Source: Solea solea
Lineage: Eukaryota > Chordata > Actinopteri > Pleuronectiformes > Soleidae
Length of the DNA: 64,000 bases
Direction: 5' to 3'
Assembly: GCF_958295425.1 (NCBI RefSeq)
Contig: NC_081142.1
Coordinates: forward strand, 22,216,530-22,280,529
In this document: positions 1 through 11,332 of the stretch, piece after piece
Layout of the letters: each line of letters begins with the position of its first letter
How positions within the stretch are numbered: the first letter of the stretch is position 1
Notes under the pieces: model-generated
Seen by the model: only the letters and a program-made list of their open reading frames with translations
What the model was told of the DNA's origin: nothing
Database searches by the model: none
Translations under genes and position numbers: made by a program

Positions 1-602
1 GTCGCACATTTCATAGACATAGATATAATTCTCAAAAACACCTCAGCTCAGGCGAGCCACACTGCCAAAAACGTTGCAAGTACAGTAGAACGTAAGTTGT
101 GAGTCAGTGGTGCTCTCCATCACCACGGACAGCACGGCTAATTCCATTAACGTTGTCGACAGGCACCTGCAGGCCGCCAGTGTCCCTACATGGCCCAGTG
201 GACAGAACGCATAACAACCACATGATATTAAGTTAAAAAGAATAAACGAAAAATAATAAGGAATGGAATTTGAATGGGACGATAGAGGAAGATTGACAGC
301 CCTAAAACAAACCACTGCACAGAAGCAAGCAGACGAGTAGTTTGCATTGAGTGAATGACACAAAAACTTGAGTTACGCAAAAACGTGGCGCAGGCGCACT
401 ATTCTGATGTGAAGTCTCCGTGTGGTGAGTGGCCAGGTCGAGGCACAAAAACGCACTGCATTATTCGCAGTGGAAATGTTTCCACGTGGTGAGTTCATAT
501 AACAAAGTCAATGCACATTTCATGTCGGCTATGAAACACGAAAAATGTTAAAACCCAACCCCATCACATAAGAAAACACTGGACTATTTCTTTTCATGGT
601 GC

Positions 603-677
603 TTTCTCTGTCTCTCTCTCTCTGTCACTCTCTCTCTCTCTCTTTCTGTCTCTCTCTCTCTGTCTCTCTCTCTCTCA
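603..677. repeat. (CT)n polypyrimidine tract
   Basis: This is an imperfect CT microsatellite that runs directly into the CAG acceptor of the terminal exon starting at 679. It probably serves as an extended polypyrimidine tract for that acceptor. The stretch 1-600 to its left shows no supportable exon on either strand. Confidence 0.8.
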
Positions 678-678
678 G

Positions 679-838
679 ACGACAGATGTTGGTAGAATTA
701 AAGTCTTTAGTTAAAGCAGAGATGAGCACAGATTACACAGAAACTCAGCCTCTTCCTGCTCAGACTCAAACATCTGTAACAAAAACACACTTGGAAGAAA
801 ACATCGTACGACGAGTGAATGAAATCATCAACATGTGA
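679..838 (+). CDS. 3'-terminal coding exon of an unrecognised gene
   Basis: The sequence shows a strong acceptor (CT-rich tract plus CAG ending at 678) and then an open frame to TGA at 836-838. The encoded C-terminus of about 52 residues contains MLVELKSLVKAEMS near its start and ends LEENIVRRVNEIINM. It is hydrophilic, rich in Thr/Gln in the middle and helix-prone at the end, with no membrane segment. An AATAAA signal follows at 1014-1019, a normal distance for a terminal exon. The upstream part of the gene lies outside or to the left of the window and I cannot name the family. An alternative is that this is one of two 3' ends of a single gene, the other being at 1868-1980. Confidence 0.5.
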
Positions 839-1013
839 CCCAGATTTTCACTTGCAAATGAGTATGGATTTCTGACCCAGTTTCAGACCAGATTTAGACA
901 AAAATCCAGACATGATTGTCAGGTTCAGTCACATCGATTAACCACTGTTCATTTAAAGTTATTTTAGTTAAGCATAAAATTGAGTAAAATGTGCATTTTT
1001 TGATAGATTTTGG

Positions 1014-1019
1014 AATAAA
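1014..1019 (+). promoter_or_regulatory. Polyadenylation signal AATAAA
   Basis: A canonical hexamer lies about 175 bases after the stop codon of the exon ending at 838 and is the likely 3' end signal for that transcript. Confidence 0.5.
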
Positions 1020-1142
1020 TAAGTCTGTTAAAGTCAGGTCACAACAGAAGATCTTTTTCCAGGCTTTCAGTTCCTCAGCAGCGTTTCCCCGTGAATCTGT
1101 CTTCCTTTCTGAGACCCACACACACACACAATGTCATTACAG

Positions 1143-1980
1143 GATCACACTGCCCGCTGCCCTCCTACACATCATCTGCCACCCAGTGAGTTTGTTTAAA
1201 CCTAAACGGGAGTCATCCAACGATAAAACGTGACAAACAAACACATTTTAAGCCCTTAATCTTAACTATAATCACAATTCAATTCTTAGTCCTACACTTA
1301 ACCAGTTCTTCTGCATCATTAGGACCAGGTTTTGGTCTCCATGACGACGACTGGTCCTGACATTAGGAATGCATGAATTAGCGCTTTTCATGAATTATAT
1401 GTTTTAAAAAGTCACTGTATAGAAAGTTTGGAAACACTGATATATAATGTAATGTAATGTATTATTATATAATATAATATAATATAATATAATATAATAT
1501 AATATAATATAATATAATATAATATAATATAATATAATATAATATAATATAATATAATAAAATAAAATAAAATATAATATAATAATCGGACTCACCATCC
1601 ACCAGGTCTTAGCAGTGACATCATAACACAGTTGCCATTTAACAGAACTGTCTGCTTCACCGCAGCCTCCGGTTGTAGCTGACATGGACATGACAGCAGA
1701 GGGGGAACCACCACCACGTCACACTTCCATGGTTCCACGGGGAACCTGAGGAGGTTTACGGTAAATCCGAAAGATGAGACGATGACGACGACACCAATAA
1801 CGCCAAGATTTCTCAGTATTTTCCGGCCGTTTTGTCCTTTTTTCTTTTTCTTCCTCCTCCTGCACAGAATCTGATCCCAGGACTTTTACTTTGGCCGATT
1901 CCTCACACAAAGAGGAAGTAGTTTTGTCTCTGAAGGGAACAGCTGTCAAGATTTATGACGGAGAACTTCAGCGTCAATAA
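1143..1980 (+). CDS. Three-exon chain forming the 3' end of an unrecognised gene
   Basis: Three candidate plus-strand exons join in a single reading frame. The first is 1143-1185 (acceptor TTACAG, donor GTGAGT), encoding a hydrophobic piece ITLPAALLHIICHP. The second is about 1697-1760 (acceptor ACAG, donor GTAAAT), encoding a His-rich piece ending EPEEVY. The third is 1868-1980, behind a long pyrimidine tract and CACAG, encoding a tail that ends VKIYDGELQRQ before TAA. Phases match exactly (0 at the first junction, 1 at the second), and AATAAA overlaps the stop. The family was not recognised. The 1186-1696 intron carries an AATAT microsatellite. The call rests on splice signals and phase only, and an antisense reading of the middle exon is possible but weaker. 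Confidence 0.4.
1468..1577. repeat. AATAT pentanucleotide microsatellite
   Basis: About twenty near-perfect units of AATAT/TAATA run in tandem, grading into AAAAT units at the right end. They lie between the candidate exons at 1143-1185 and 1697-1760. Confidence 0.95.
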
Positions 1981-2485
1981 AACTAAGGTCCCTTAAGTTT
2001 TTGCTTGCATTAAAATAAATGGCGTGGACATAAATGCTGCTGCTGAAATCTGTTGACAGCCTGTGCTCCTTCTGTATCATGTCTCATCCTGGTTTGGCTT
2101 CTCAGTCAAGAACCTCAGAGCAGATCCAAAATTGGACTCAAAAAAAGTCCACATCCATCCAGGTTCAAATGTCTTCTTACTCCTCCAACACACCAATCAG
2201 AAAGAGAGGTGGTTTTTATTTACACGGTTAAAGATTCATATTCCAAAAATTCTACGTGGCGTACGACAATTTAGGCCTCAGCTGTTAATCCACATGTGTG
2301 TCCTGTGTCTCTCAGTCCACCTGTCCACGTCCAAGCGTGTCTCCACTGAAGAACTCCCAGTCACATCCAGAGAGAGAGCCTGCGTGCACCAACCAGCCAC
2401 CAACAAAACCAACAAACCAACCAACCAAACAGCCCGTTTCATGATTCCAGTGAGTGGGCTGTGACTTTGAAGAGGCAGATTAGGT

Positions 2486-2516
<31 letters not shown>

Positions 2517-2989
2517 AATCTTGCCAGTTGTCTCATATGCAGTCTTGTTGCTCCAAAAGAGTTTTATCTGTATCCTCACTGTACCAATAAGGTCAGAAGA
2601 GTTTCTGTCACAACGTGGTTTGTCTGTGTGTTCCCTCACTGTGACTCAGAGCCCATTTTAAAACCTAATGACATTGACCTTTCTCTTTTGGTCTCTCTCT
2701 GTCTCCATCTCTCTCTCTCTTTCTGTCCTTCAATCTTCCTCAAAGCCTCTGAATAAAAGAAGATTCTGCAAAGAACCTCAAAGGTTTCCGCAACTTCAGA
2801 CCACAGAAGAAGTTATTATTGTTTGTAGGGACGCACGATTGGACTTTTTGCCGATGTGCCGATACTGTATAGGGAGTGCTTCTATATATAAATATATACT
2901 GTATGTTTTCCCTGCAACCAGCTGCACAGGTCATGGGGTTTTTTCGCTGGTCTGAGGCAAAAAAAAAAAAAAAGACAGTTCAGATTGTT

Positions 2990-3200
2990 TGTTCAGACTT
3001 CGGTGCAAAATATTATCCCAAGATTTGGTAATCCTTTGGGATTTGACTCAGACAATGGGACTCCTTTTTACAGCAAGAGTTTCTAAGGGATCACCGTCAA
3101 AGTTCAGCATGGGTGGAAAGGACGACCAGGTCTGTTGAAGAACAGTTACTCAAAGACAGGCCTGGCCCCATATGAGGTCCTCAATTGGTAGACCATTTCA
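2990..3200 (+). pseudogene. Decayed retroviral-type integrase fragment
   Basis: One plus-strand frame contains the integrase core signature FDSDNGTPF, in which the Asp of SDNG is a catalytic residue of the DDE family. About 45 codons later comes a piece resembling the conserved LSPYE(V/I)L segment that lies near the end of gamma-retrovirus-like integrase cores. In-frame stops (for example just after the core motif) and apparent deletions show it is dead. No LTRs were identified. This is an old endogenous-retrovirus or LTR-retrotransposon remnant with no coding capacity. Confidence 0.55.
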
Positions 3201-3570
3201 GTTAGTACTAAGGTTAGGTTAGCGATGCCAATCGGTTAGCGATGCCAGGAGAGGAGGATAACGCACCCTTTCCAACCTGGTGACCTTTTACCTCTTTACC
3301 ACCCTTACGTGTAGGAGGGCCACCGACGCAAGTTCTGTTGATATCAAGTCAAGTGTCAAGCTGGCTTCCAATCCTAAGATTCCAAGGGGATTCCGAAGCC
3401 GCCGTAGGAGACCATCAGAGACTTGAGGAATAGTGACAAGGAGGAGGCCAAAAGAAACATGACCTTGATGAGCTGTGGAATCTTCTGGCTTGGCCACTTC
3501 ATCATCTTCATCTTTAGCTATTGTGCAATTGTTGTGAAACAATCGTACCATGTGAAGAAAGCATACACTA

Positions 3571-3604
3571 TGAATGAATGAATGAATGAATGAATGAATG
3601 AATG
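3571..3604. repeat. (GAAT)n tetranucleotide repeat
   Basis: About eight tandem units of TGAA/GAAT. Confidence 0.9.
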
Positions 3605-4739
3605 GAGAAGAATAAGTTTTAGTGCATGAAGGATCTGGATATAGATGCTTGCCTAACAAGGGTTTGGGTTTCCCTACCTATACATATATATATCTACAAT
3701 TACTTCAATACTGTCGGCGATTAGACTGTTTATACTGAAGGAAAATGAAATTCTCTGTATGGCAAGAACTCAGTTCAACCCAAACTTGTCCGTCACCGAC
3801 TTTCCTTAAATGTTATATATTTATAACTCGTGCCAAACAATAGCTACGATCCCTGAAGCGTGCTCTCCGTCCTCTAATCACAAAGTGACAGCTAACCAAT
3901 GCCGTAACTCAATCAATTTTACAGTAAGAATGCCATAGAATCATTGCAAAGTACGGTCACTTCTATTTTGGACATTACAGTAAAGAACAGCGTTTCCTTT
4001 ACGATGGTGCTGGAGGGAAACGCCATAATACCAGGTTTATGCTTCACTGAAGAAGACTTTTAGCAGCTGCATGAATTATTGCTCTCGTCTCACAGCAACA
4101 TCACAGGTAGTGAAATATCGTTTGAATTATTTTAATCTAAACCACAAACATATCCAAGAGACAGAGAGTGACGACTCTGAGGGGAAAGACGGAGAGGACT
4201 GTTTACAAGATAAGGTGACCACAAAAGAGCTTAGAGGCAGAACAGGAACTGGTAACAAAGTTAAATAAGACACAAAACATAGGCTGACAGAACAAACGTT
4301 ATCTGAAAAATAACTGAAAAGAGGTAGGTGGCATATCTAATCCAATCCAATCCAGCTGTATTTGGATTATTAAGAACAGGAATCCTTACCCCTGCCTCTT
4401 GAAATTGGATTTAAAAATGTCCATGAGGTAAAATTGATTGTGAAATGTATTTGATTTAATTGAAATGGAGAATGATGAGTCTCACTTTCTTCTGAAGGCA
4501 GCAACAGTGAGCATTGGTTGTCTACATGAAAACACAAGAGTGGTGTTTTGAGATTTTGAAAAAAAGACACTTTCAGGGCTCCCAAAACGCTGTTTGGTGC
4601 AGATGAATCTCCAAACTTTGCAGGCGACTGACTGAGGGCACCAGTGTGTACAGTGCCGACTTTGATGTCGTTTGGATAAGAAATGCAAGAGATATCATTA
4701 GAAATGTGACAAGTATATCACTAAATGAGCCACTTAGAC

Positions 4740-4776
<37 letters not shown>

Positions 4777-5948
4777 AGTGAAGCACCAATGTTCAAGGTA
4801 AAACATTAAAAATAAACAGAACCAAAAACCCCACAAACACAAAATAGACACACACTGAGTGGATACTGTGTTAGTGCTGTATAAACTGTATGCAGGGGAG
4901 CTAATGAGGGAAATTAGAGCAGATGTGAAGCAGTGAAACCTCAGGAGGGAAGAAGAAGAAGAAGCTCAGGAGGGAAACAGAAAGTAGGACAGGTGAACAG
5001 AAACACTGTCAGACCGTTCTGCTCTGAATGACTCTACAGTACAATAACTATGTTTACATGTGCAATTCCATCGTTTATATCAACACAAAATCAAATGATT
5101 CCATTGTGGTGTATGTACGCATGCATCAAGGGTTGTAGAAGAAGAAGTAACGGTAACAATACGGGAAAGTCGTGATACCAGACACGTGATAGCACCAAAC
5201 CGTATCAAATCATATCAACTGTTTATATAAACACATACACCATATACCAGTGCTCGCGTTTGGAATTTATTCCAATTACTTATGTCTATGTAAACAGAGC
5301 TAATTTCAGTAATGGCAGGTCATGTCGTCACCTGACCTTGGTCGGACCATTTTTCCTTTCACCACAACCCAGCCGTGGCAGATGCTGCACATCACTCAGT
5401 CTGGTTCTGCCAGAGATTTCTCCCTGTTACACGTATCAGTATTGTGCGGTTTCTGCCTGACGATATAAAGAATTGAATTAAAATATGTATGTAGGCAGAT
5501 GAAGGAAAGACAATCTAAAGCAGAGGGGTCAAACTCAAAATGACTTGGGGGCCAGTGAACTTCTAGTCTGGTTAGGACAGTTTGGGAAAAATGTAGTGTT
5601 TAGTGATTAATAATTAAAATGATATATTGATAATCCATCATGATGTTGCAATTAAAAATGTTTTGGATGATATTGCACACTGTTCACGACGCAAATTACA
5701 TATCCATGACACAAAAACAGACAATGGAATCAAAGCATTAAATCAAAGTAGAAGTACCACTTCCTTTAGTTACAGGACAGGCTGGGTTCAAATGCAAAAA
5801 GACACATGCAATGAATTGATTTTCATTAGAAGATAAGATTACAGGCTGCCAAATACATTCAATGGGTTAAAAAAAAAAGGGAAAGAAATAAGTTGTGGGT
5901 GACGTTTAATTTTATTTATTCTGGTTCTTAACATTTTCAATTCCAGTA

Positions 5949-5979
<31 letters not shown>

Positions 5980-6589
5980 ATGTCGGGTAAAATAGGTGAT
6001 AAAAAAAAGCCAGCCTTTTTGTCTGTCTCCATGGTTGTTTTAAGTTTCCCCTCAACGGAGAACGGCTATGTGGAGGACCTTTGGATTTTCAGGGTGTGGT
6101 GTCAGTGTGGTCAGCTTTAGTGTCTATGTCAGCCCACAGAGCTCGAGCCTCACAGCTGAGGGCCCGAGGCCTGACCGTCAGACACAAACCACACTGAGCT
6201 GTGGAGAAGGTCAAGACTCTGCAACAAATGTCTCACTGCCGCTTTAGGCTCCACTTTATCCGGCATCATTATTTACGGCTGCATTTGCCCTTCAGTCTTT
6301 GCTCCAGTGAGGAGGAGGAGAGGAGACAAGAGGAGAGGAATCAGGAGGCTTTTTCAAGGTTTATCAATGTGGAAAAGCCCTCACACATCACACACACACA
6401 CACACACATATACAGTTTAAACATACGTCTTGTAATTAGTAGTCCTGTCAGTCAACTCCAGGCTCCCACCCCCTCACTTAATGAGCCAATTAACCTCCCT
6501 CAGAGGTGTAAACATCCAGCCAATCAGGCTTAAACACAGGAGCTCTGAAGAACAACAGGACATACAGAGAGAAAATTACAGGACAAAAC

Positions 6590-6870
6590 ACACTCACACA
6601 CACACACGCACACACACAAACACACAGGTTTGTGGCAGCTATTCTTCTCAGGACTCGCCAACATCTCCTAACCTTAACTCGAACCAGATAATGTCCAACC
6701 CTAACCGTGACCACAATTCAAATCTTAGCCCTAAACTTAACCAGTTCGCCTCAGAAATGAGGTCCTGCCTCATTAGGATCAGGTTTTGGTCTCCATGAGG
6801 ACTACTGGTCCTGACAAGGTCAGTGTTTATGACAGAAAATGGTCAACAAATACAAGAACACACACATATA
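6590..6870 (+). repeat. CA-flanked interspersed repeat (CTGACAAGGTCAGTGTT family)
   Basis: This copy begins with a CA repeat followed by CAGGTTTGTGGCAGCTATTC, passes through CCTAACC-rich sequence, and ends near CTGGTCCTGACAAGGTCAG and another CA repeat. The same module recurs at about 35580-35760, 38635-39440 (several inverted copies), 47310-47400 and 62720-62950, with fragments at 1250-1360, 13060-13140 and 27890-27980. It is a non-coding interspersed element of a kind common in teleost introns. Confidence 0.8.
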
Positions 6871-7647
6871 CACACTTTGTCCTAACCCCTGAACAGACCT
6901 CACACTTACTGGATGACAGAGCAGAAATGCTCACTCCACGCTGTGGTCTGCAAATCTGATTTTCCTGTCAGTGCACGGCCTCGCAGTAGCTCCTGCTACA
7001 GAAGCACCAGACGTACCAAACGACCCACGGCCAGAACATTTACATCACATTGGTATCCTAGTGCGGAGCTCAAGCAACGTCCAACTATAGTTATGTTTGG
7101 AAATATACACAGGGACATCGCTTTTGCATGGAAGTGTAAATGTTTGCGTGCGTGCAACAGAATTTTGTGTTGTGTGGTTTGGTATCAGTCACGTCGTTTT
7201 CCATGACTTCATAGCTCCTCCTCAACGTGGGCGGAGTCATCACAGCACGGCTGCGTGAAACTGCCATGACGTGGTTTTCTACGCAACACAACAAACACAC
7301 AAACTAGTGACTTGTAAAGCAGTTGTTTTGGGTGTAACTGAATCATTAGAGTCCGTGGATCAAAAAGATTTGTTCACATAATGGTTCAGTACTTCCTGCA
7401 TGAGTGGAGCACAGACTCCGTCTGACACAGTCACTGACCTGAAATACCACTGAACATGGTCGTGATTGGGCTCACAATCGCCAGCATTCAGCAGTGCTGT
7501 CGCTAAATACACCAGACTCCTCCCAACTTTAAGTAGAATTTGGATTAGTATTTTTAACTGATCGACAATTCTGCATTGTTTGCTTTGATTCTTGTGTCGG
7601 ACGTCTGACCAATCAGAGGCCGGCAGTCTGCTGATGTCACATTTTAG

Positions 7648-8859
7648 TAGTGGTGGGTAAGTGAAGCCTTATGAAGCACTGAGGCTTTCCTAACAATTGT
7701 GTCGACAAAGATTCAAAGCTTCAACGCTTCAGTGACGGTGACATCTGGTGGACAACTGAAGCCATAACAGCCACCCAAGAGCACGACTAAAGCACTGACA
7801 CTGTTTCAATCCCATGTCAGCAATAAAAGTTTAGAAAAGACTGCGTGGTCATTTTAGTGTTTTGTTCATTCATACTTGCCCATACTGTAAAACATCCCAG
7901 ATTAAGCAAAAGAATAAATCTAAATGATATGAAGGGTTAAATGTTGGTTAAGGGTTTAATTAAAGCGTTAAGCTTTATTTAGAAACTGAACTAAATGTCC
8001 ATAACAGGGTAAGAGATCCTTCCTACTTTGCAAATGATCATGGTATTTAAACCCAGAAAGATAATTTTTGTGTTTTACTCCAGTGTCCAGATAATAGTTT
8101 GTCATTGGCGGACTTGTATGGTTAGGGAGGAATGTTTATTCACAGAAGTAGACAGGTTATTTGTATTCATAGGTTTTTATTTATTTAGAATAGTTTTTTT
8201 CCCACTGTGGCATGCTACAAGTAATTGAACATTTGAAACCCATTTAAAAATGAAAAATCTGATTAAATAATGGAAACATAGGATGTAGTTATACCTTATT
8301 TGGTGGTATAAGATCAAAATGATCCCAAACTTTTGAACGCCACTTATTGCTTGTACTCGTCATAACATCTCCTCACAACCCCATTTTGAGGAGTAATGAT
8401 GCATGTTTATAGCTTGTATGGCGCCAAACCACTCAAATCTGTCAAACTGTCATTGGCTCACAGCGCATTGAAACGCTAAAGAATTTAATTTTATTAATCC
8501 CCTTAGGGAAAGCATTCCTCTGCATTTGACCCATCCTAGAATTAGGAGCAGTGGGCTGCCACACTGAGTAGCGCCCGGGGAGCATTGGCAGTTGGGTACC
8601 TTGCTCAGGGGTTCCCCAGTCCTTTTTGGCCAGGTGGGGATTTGAACCAGCGACCCTCTGGTTACAAGTCAAGTTCCCTTGGCCACAGGCTGCCCCACTA
8701 TGAGCAAGTGAAACGCACTGACAGACTATGAGCCAATGAAACACTTCGAAACATTTTGAAGCAATGAAGCACTAAGTGCTTCGGTCACGTGACGCTGGTG
8801 TTTTGATACATGCTCCGCGACACAAGCTCTAAAGCCTCTGTATCATTTACCCATCACTA
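7648..8859. mobile_element. hAT-type non-autonomous element with 8-bp target duplication
   Basis: The left end TAGTGGTGGGTAA and the inverted right end (TTACCCATCACTA read forward) form terminal inverted repeats matching at 12 of 13 positions. The element is bracketed by a perfect 8-bp duplication CATTTTAG at 7640-7647 and 8860-8867, the hallmark length for hAT transposons. It spans 1212 bp, carries no transposase frame and contains a tRNA-type SINE at about 8477-8697. The same site is uninterrupted in the paralogous MITE copy at 56070-56077. Confidence 0.85.
8477..8697 (-). mobile_element. tRNA-derived SINE
   Basis: Read on the minus strand, the element begins with a tRNA-like part containing GGTTCAAATCC (polymerase III B box) and CTTGTAACCAGAGGGTCGC, then a conserved body including GCAGTGGGCTGCC on the opposite strand. 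Relatives lie at 11770-11925, 50575-50710, 51440-51560 and 60170-60240. It is nested inside the hAT element at 7648-8859, so it inserted later. Confidence 0.75.
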
Positions 8860-10129
8860 CATTTTAGTGTCAGCTCAGCTGAACCTCGTCAGAGCAGGTA
8901 GAGACGAGCTGTGCTGGAACTGTATAATGGAAAAGTGCCATAAGAGAATAGCAACATGTCCACCGATAAAATTGATCAGAATTCAGTGTCACTGAATGTG
9001 ACATAAATAAGACAGACGCACAATTAAGAGTAAAGGTAGTACAGTGTTTTTTATTTTGACTCAAGTGGCAGACATCTTGGAATCCTACACCAGCAGGTTT
9101 TGTTAGATTTCTGCGATTTGAGAAACTCAACTCCGACTCAATTCTTTACACAGAAATTCTGACTGGTGATCTGTTGTAAATATAATAACAATGCTCATTA
9201 AACAGCATAAAAACGTACTTACAAACATCTCTTTGGTCCTTTCACGGTCAGTTAGTGATGTATGTCGACAGCAACATGTTTGTTGACATGAACTGTCTGT
9301 GACTTTGTTTTAATCCTTTTTGTTTTGTTTTGGTTATAGACGTTTCCCCACTTCCTGATTCTAGATTGTTTAGTTTTCCCTCCATTTACCTGGCCACGCC
9401 CACTCCCACAGTCCCTGCTGTTCTCACCATGTCAACCTGTGTATACATACACTCAGTAGCGACTCAGCACATCATGTACCTGCCGGATTATCTTTTTCTT
9501 TAACAAATTAAGGAGATTTTCCACAAGGAAACTTAAATGTCCAACAATTCTTCAACGTCTTTAAAAAATACAAACTAAAGTAACACTAACAGTTCCTTTT
9601 GATTGTAAAAACCTAACAACAATACCCTGTCCCTAGATATGTAAACGAACATACGGTATATTAGAACACATTAAACAGGACTGAACAAAGATAATCAAGA
9701 ACATACTTTTTGTCCTGTAAACAGTTCTTTTGCAGTGTTACAATAACAAGACATTATATATATATATATATATACTGTATGTATATATATATACCATCTT
9801 ATACCTCAGTATCTTTGTCTGTGTTATGGGCTCCTCTGGTGGTGACAGAACATCAGAGCAGCTGCTTTCACTGAAACATTCAAACACAGAGGAAATATTC
9901 CACACTTTCCACACCACAATTCCTGTCTGACTGTCTAATTGGGAATGTTTGGAAACGTTACGGATGTATGCACGGATCCACAGGTGGGTTTGACACTAGA
10001 GGTTCCCGCTGTAGTAGGAAGTTGATGGCTGCCAGTGATACTTCAACTGTTATTTGCACTTCTGTTTCACAGTAAATCAGTCACAAATCACACAAACACA
10101 AATTCACATTTGTGTTTGTGTGTGCAAAA

Positions 10130-10715
10130 TACCATGATGAGTGTTTTTATGGACTTTTACCACTTCCCAGAAACGTGATCAACTCTGAGGCAACGTCATT
10201 CTCAGTTCTTTTGATCGCACAAGTCTTTGTTTTTGCTTATGATGATTTTAAAATATTGCTTTTAGTTTATAAAACACTGAGTGGTTTAGGCTCACTATGA
10301 TCCATGAATGCAGACCACTAAGGTCATCTGGGTCAGATTTGCACTTTGTCCCCAGAACCAGGACAACAACGTGGGGAAGCCGCCGTTAGTTTTTATGCCC
10401 TTCAAATATCTGGAACAAACTCCCAGAACAGTTCAGGTCTACAAAATCAATTCATTCTTTTAAATCTAGTCTGACAAACCTCCCTGTTTCACTACTGCAT
10501 TTAAATAAAAGTAAAAGTATCTTCACTGCTGCACCTCAGCCGTAACTGCAGCTTTTAGTTTCTTTAAATATTATTTAACCTCTCTATTCAAATGTTTTTA
10601 TTGTGTTTTATTATGCCTGTTATATCTTTAATGCTTCTTTTTTTTTATTGGCAAGCCCTTTGAAATCCCTTGTTGTTGAAATGTGCTATATAAATAAACC
10701 CTGTCCTGCCTTGCA
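10130..10715 (+). mobile_element. 3' end of a non-LTR retrotransposon (LINE)
   Basis: In the plus frame the sequence encodes a degenerate version of the C-terminal tail of LINE reverse-transcriptase polyproteins. ILLLVYKTLSGLG is followed by a Trp-Asn-Lys-Leu-Pro stretch and SFKSSL, in the usual order, but with stops and frameshifts. The 3' untranslated part ends GAAATGTGCTATATAAATAAA, the tail type shared by fish L2/Rex-like elements. It is a 5'-truncated, inactive copy. Confidence 0.7.
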
Positions 10716-11332
10716 GGTCACAACTAAGTCTCTAAGTGTTTGCACTCAGGTCCAGAGTCAAGTCCCATAAGTCTTGAACCTTAAAGCAGAACTATGCAGG
10801 ATTTTGTTTTACAGTAATTTAACATTTTCAGAGTTGTTGTGATGACGGTTAAATGTCTTGTTGTGGGGAGATAGGGGGGCTTCTCTCCACTCCCCCCTAC
10901 TGTCTGTAGCTGTGTTGCCGCTGACCCGGAGTCCTCAGAATCAGGAGGTCTCATAAAAGTCTTGGTTGCAACTCCAATGATGGATGGATGTATGTGGACG
11001 GTGGTTTCGTGAATTTCGTGAATTTCGTGAAACGTCATTAATAACTTTAATTATTCAAATTTGTCCAATTAATCCAAATGTATTGTGATTTTAGGCAATC
11101 GTTACAAATAATTATGCCATAAAATGACAGCAAAGATCAGTTAAGTTGTTTATTATAAAAAATAAAAAAGCTTTATAAATTGTATTCCTGCATGTTTTAT
11201 TTGACTTTAGCAGTTTCAGTCTCGAAAGGCAAAAAGAGTGAATGAGCACAACTTAGGCCACTTCAAAATAAAAGCCCACATTGAATTGATGGGCAGTGAG
11301 ACTGAGATATGATGCATAGGATGTTCTGATGT

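Larger units (their letters stand above)
1981..7150. other. Intergenic repeat-rich DNA
   Basis: No supportable gene was found here. It contains CA microsatellites (2489-2516, 4741-4772, 6391-6408, 6590-6625), the integrase remnant near 3 kb, an AT run at 5949-5972, a truncated element starting CAGAGGGGTCAAACTC near 5522 (hAT-like end), and a copy of the CA-flanked interspersed repeat at 6590-6870. The remaining open frames are short and lack splice or codon support. Confidence 0.6.
7180..8937. mobile_element. MITE copy A, interrupted by a hAT element
   Basis: The two halves of this element (about 7180-7647 and 8860-8937) match the continuous copy at 55533-56203. Shared landmarks include TTCATA(G/A)CTCCTC, TTGTTTTGGGTGTAACTGAA, CAGTACTTCCTGCATGAG and GCTCAGCTGAACCTCGTC. 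The right end, CTGTATAATGGAAAAGTGC, is the inverted form of the left end of copy B. The element is non-coding and was split by the hAT insertion at 7648-8859. Confidence 0.75.

Noticed and set aside
43..363. 106-codon minus-strand open frame at the left edge
   Set aside because: It has no recognisable domain, the Cys-rich stretch matches no known motif, and there is no convincing acceptor or leader. It cannot be supported without sequence to the left.
1599..1691. Minus-strand first-exon candidate (MSMSATTGGCGEADS...TWWM) ending at a GTGAGT donor
   Set aside because: It overlaps the plus-strand frame-consistent chain, no compatible downstream minus exon was found before the window edge, and it is not a recognised family. 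It remains a minor alternative.
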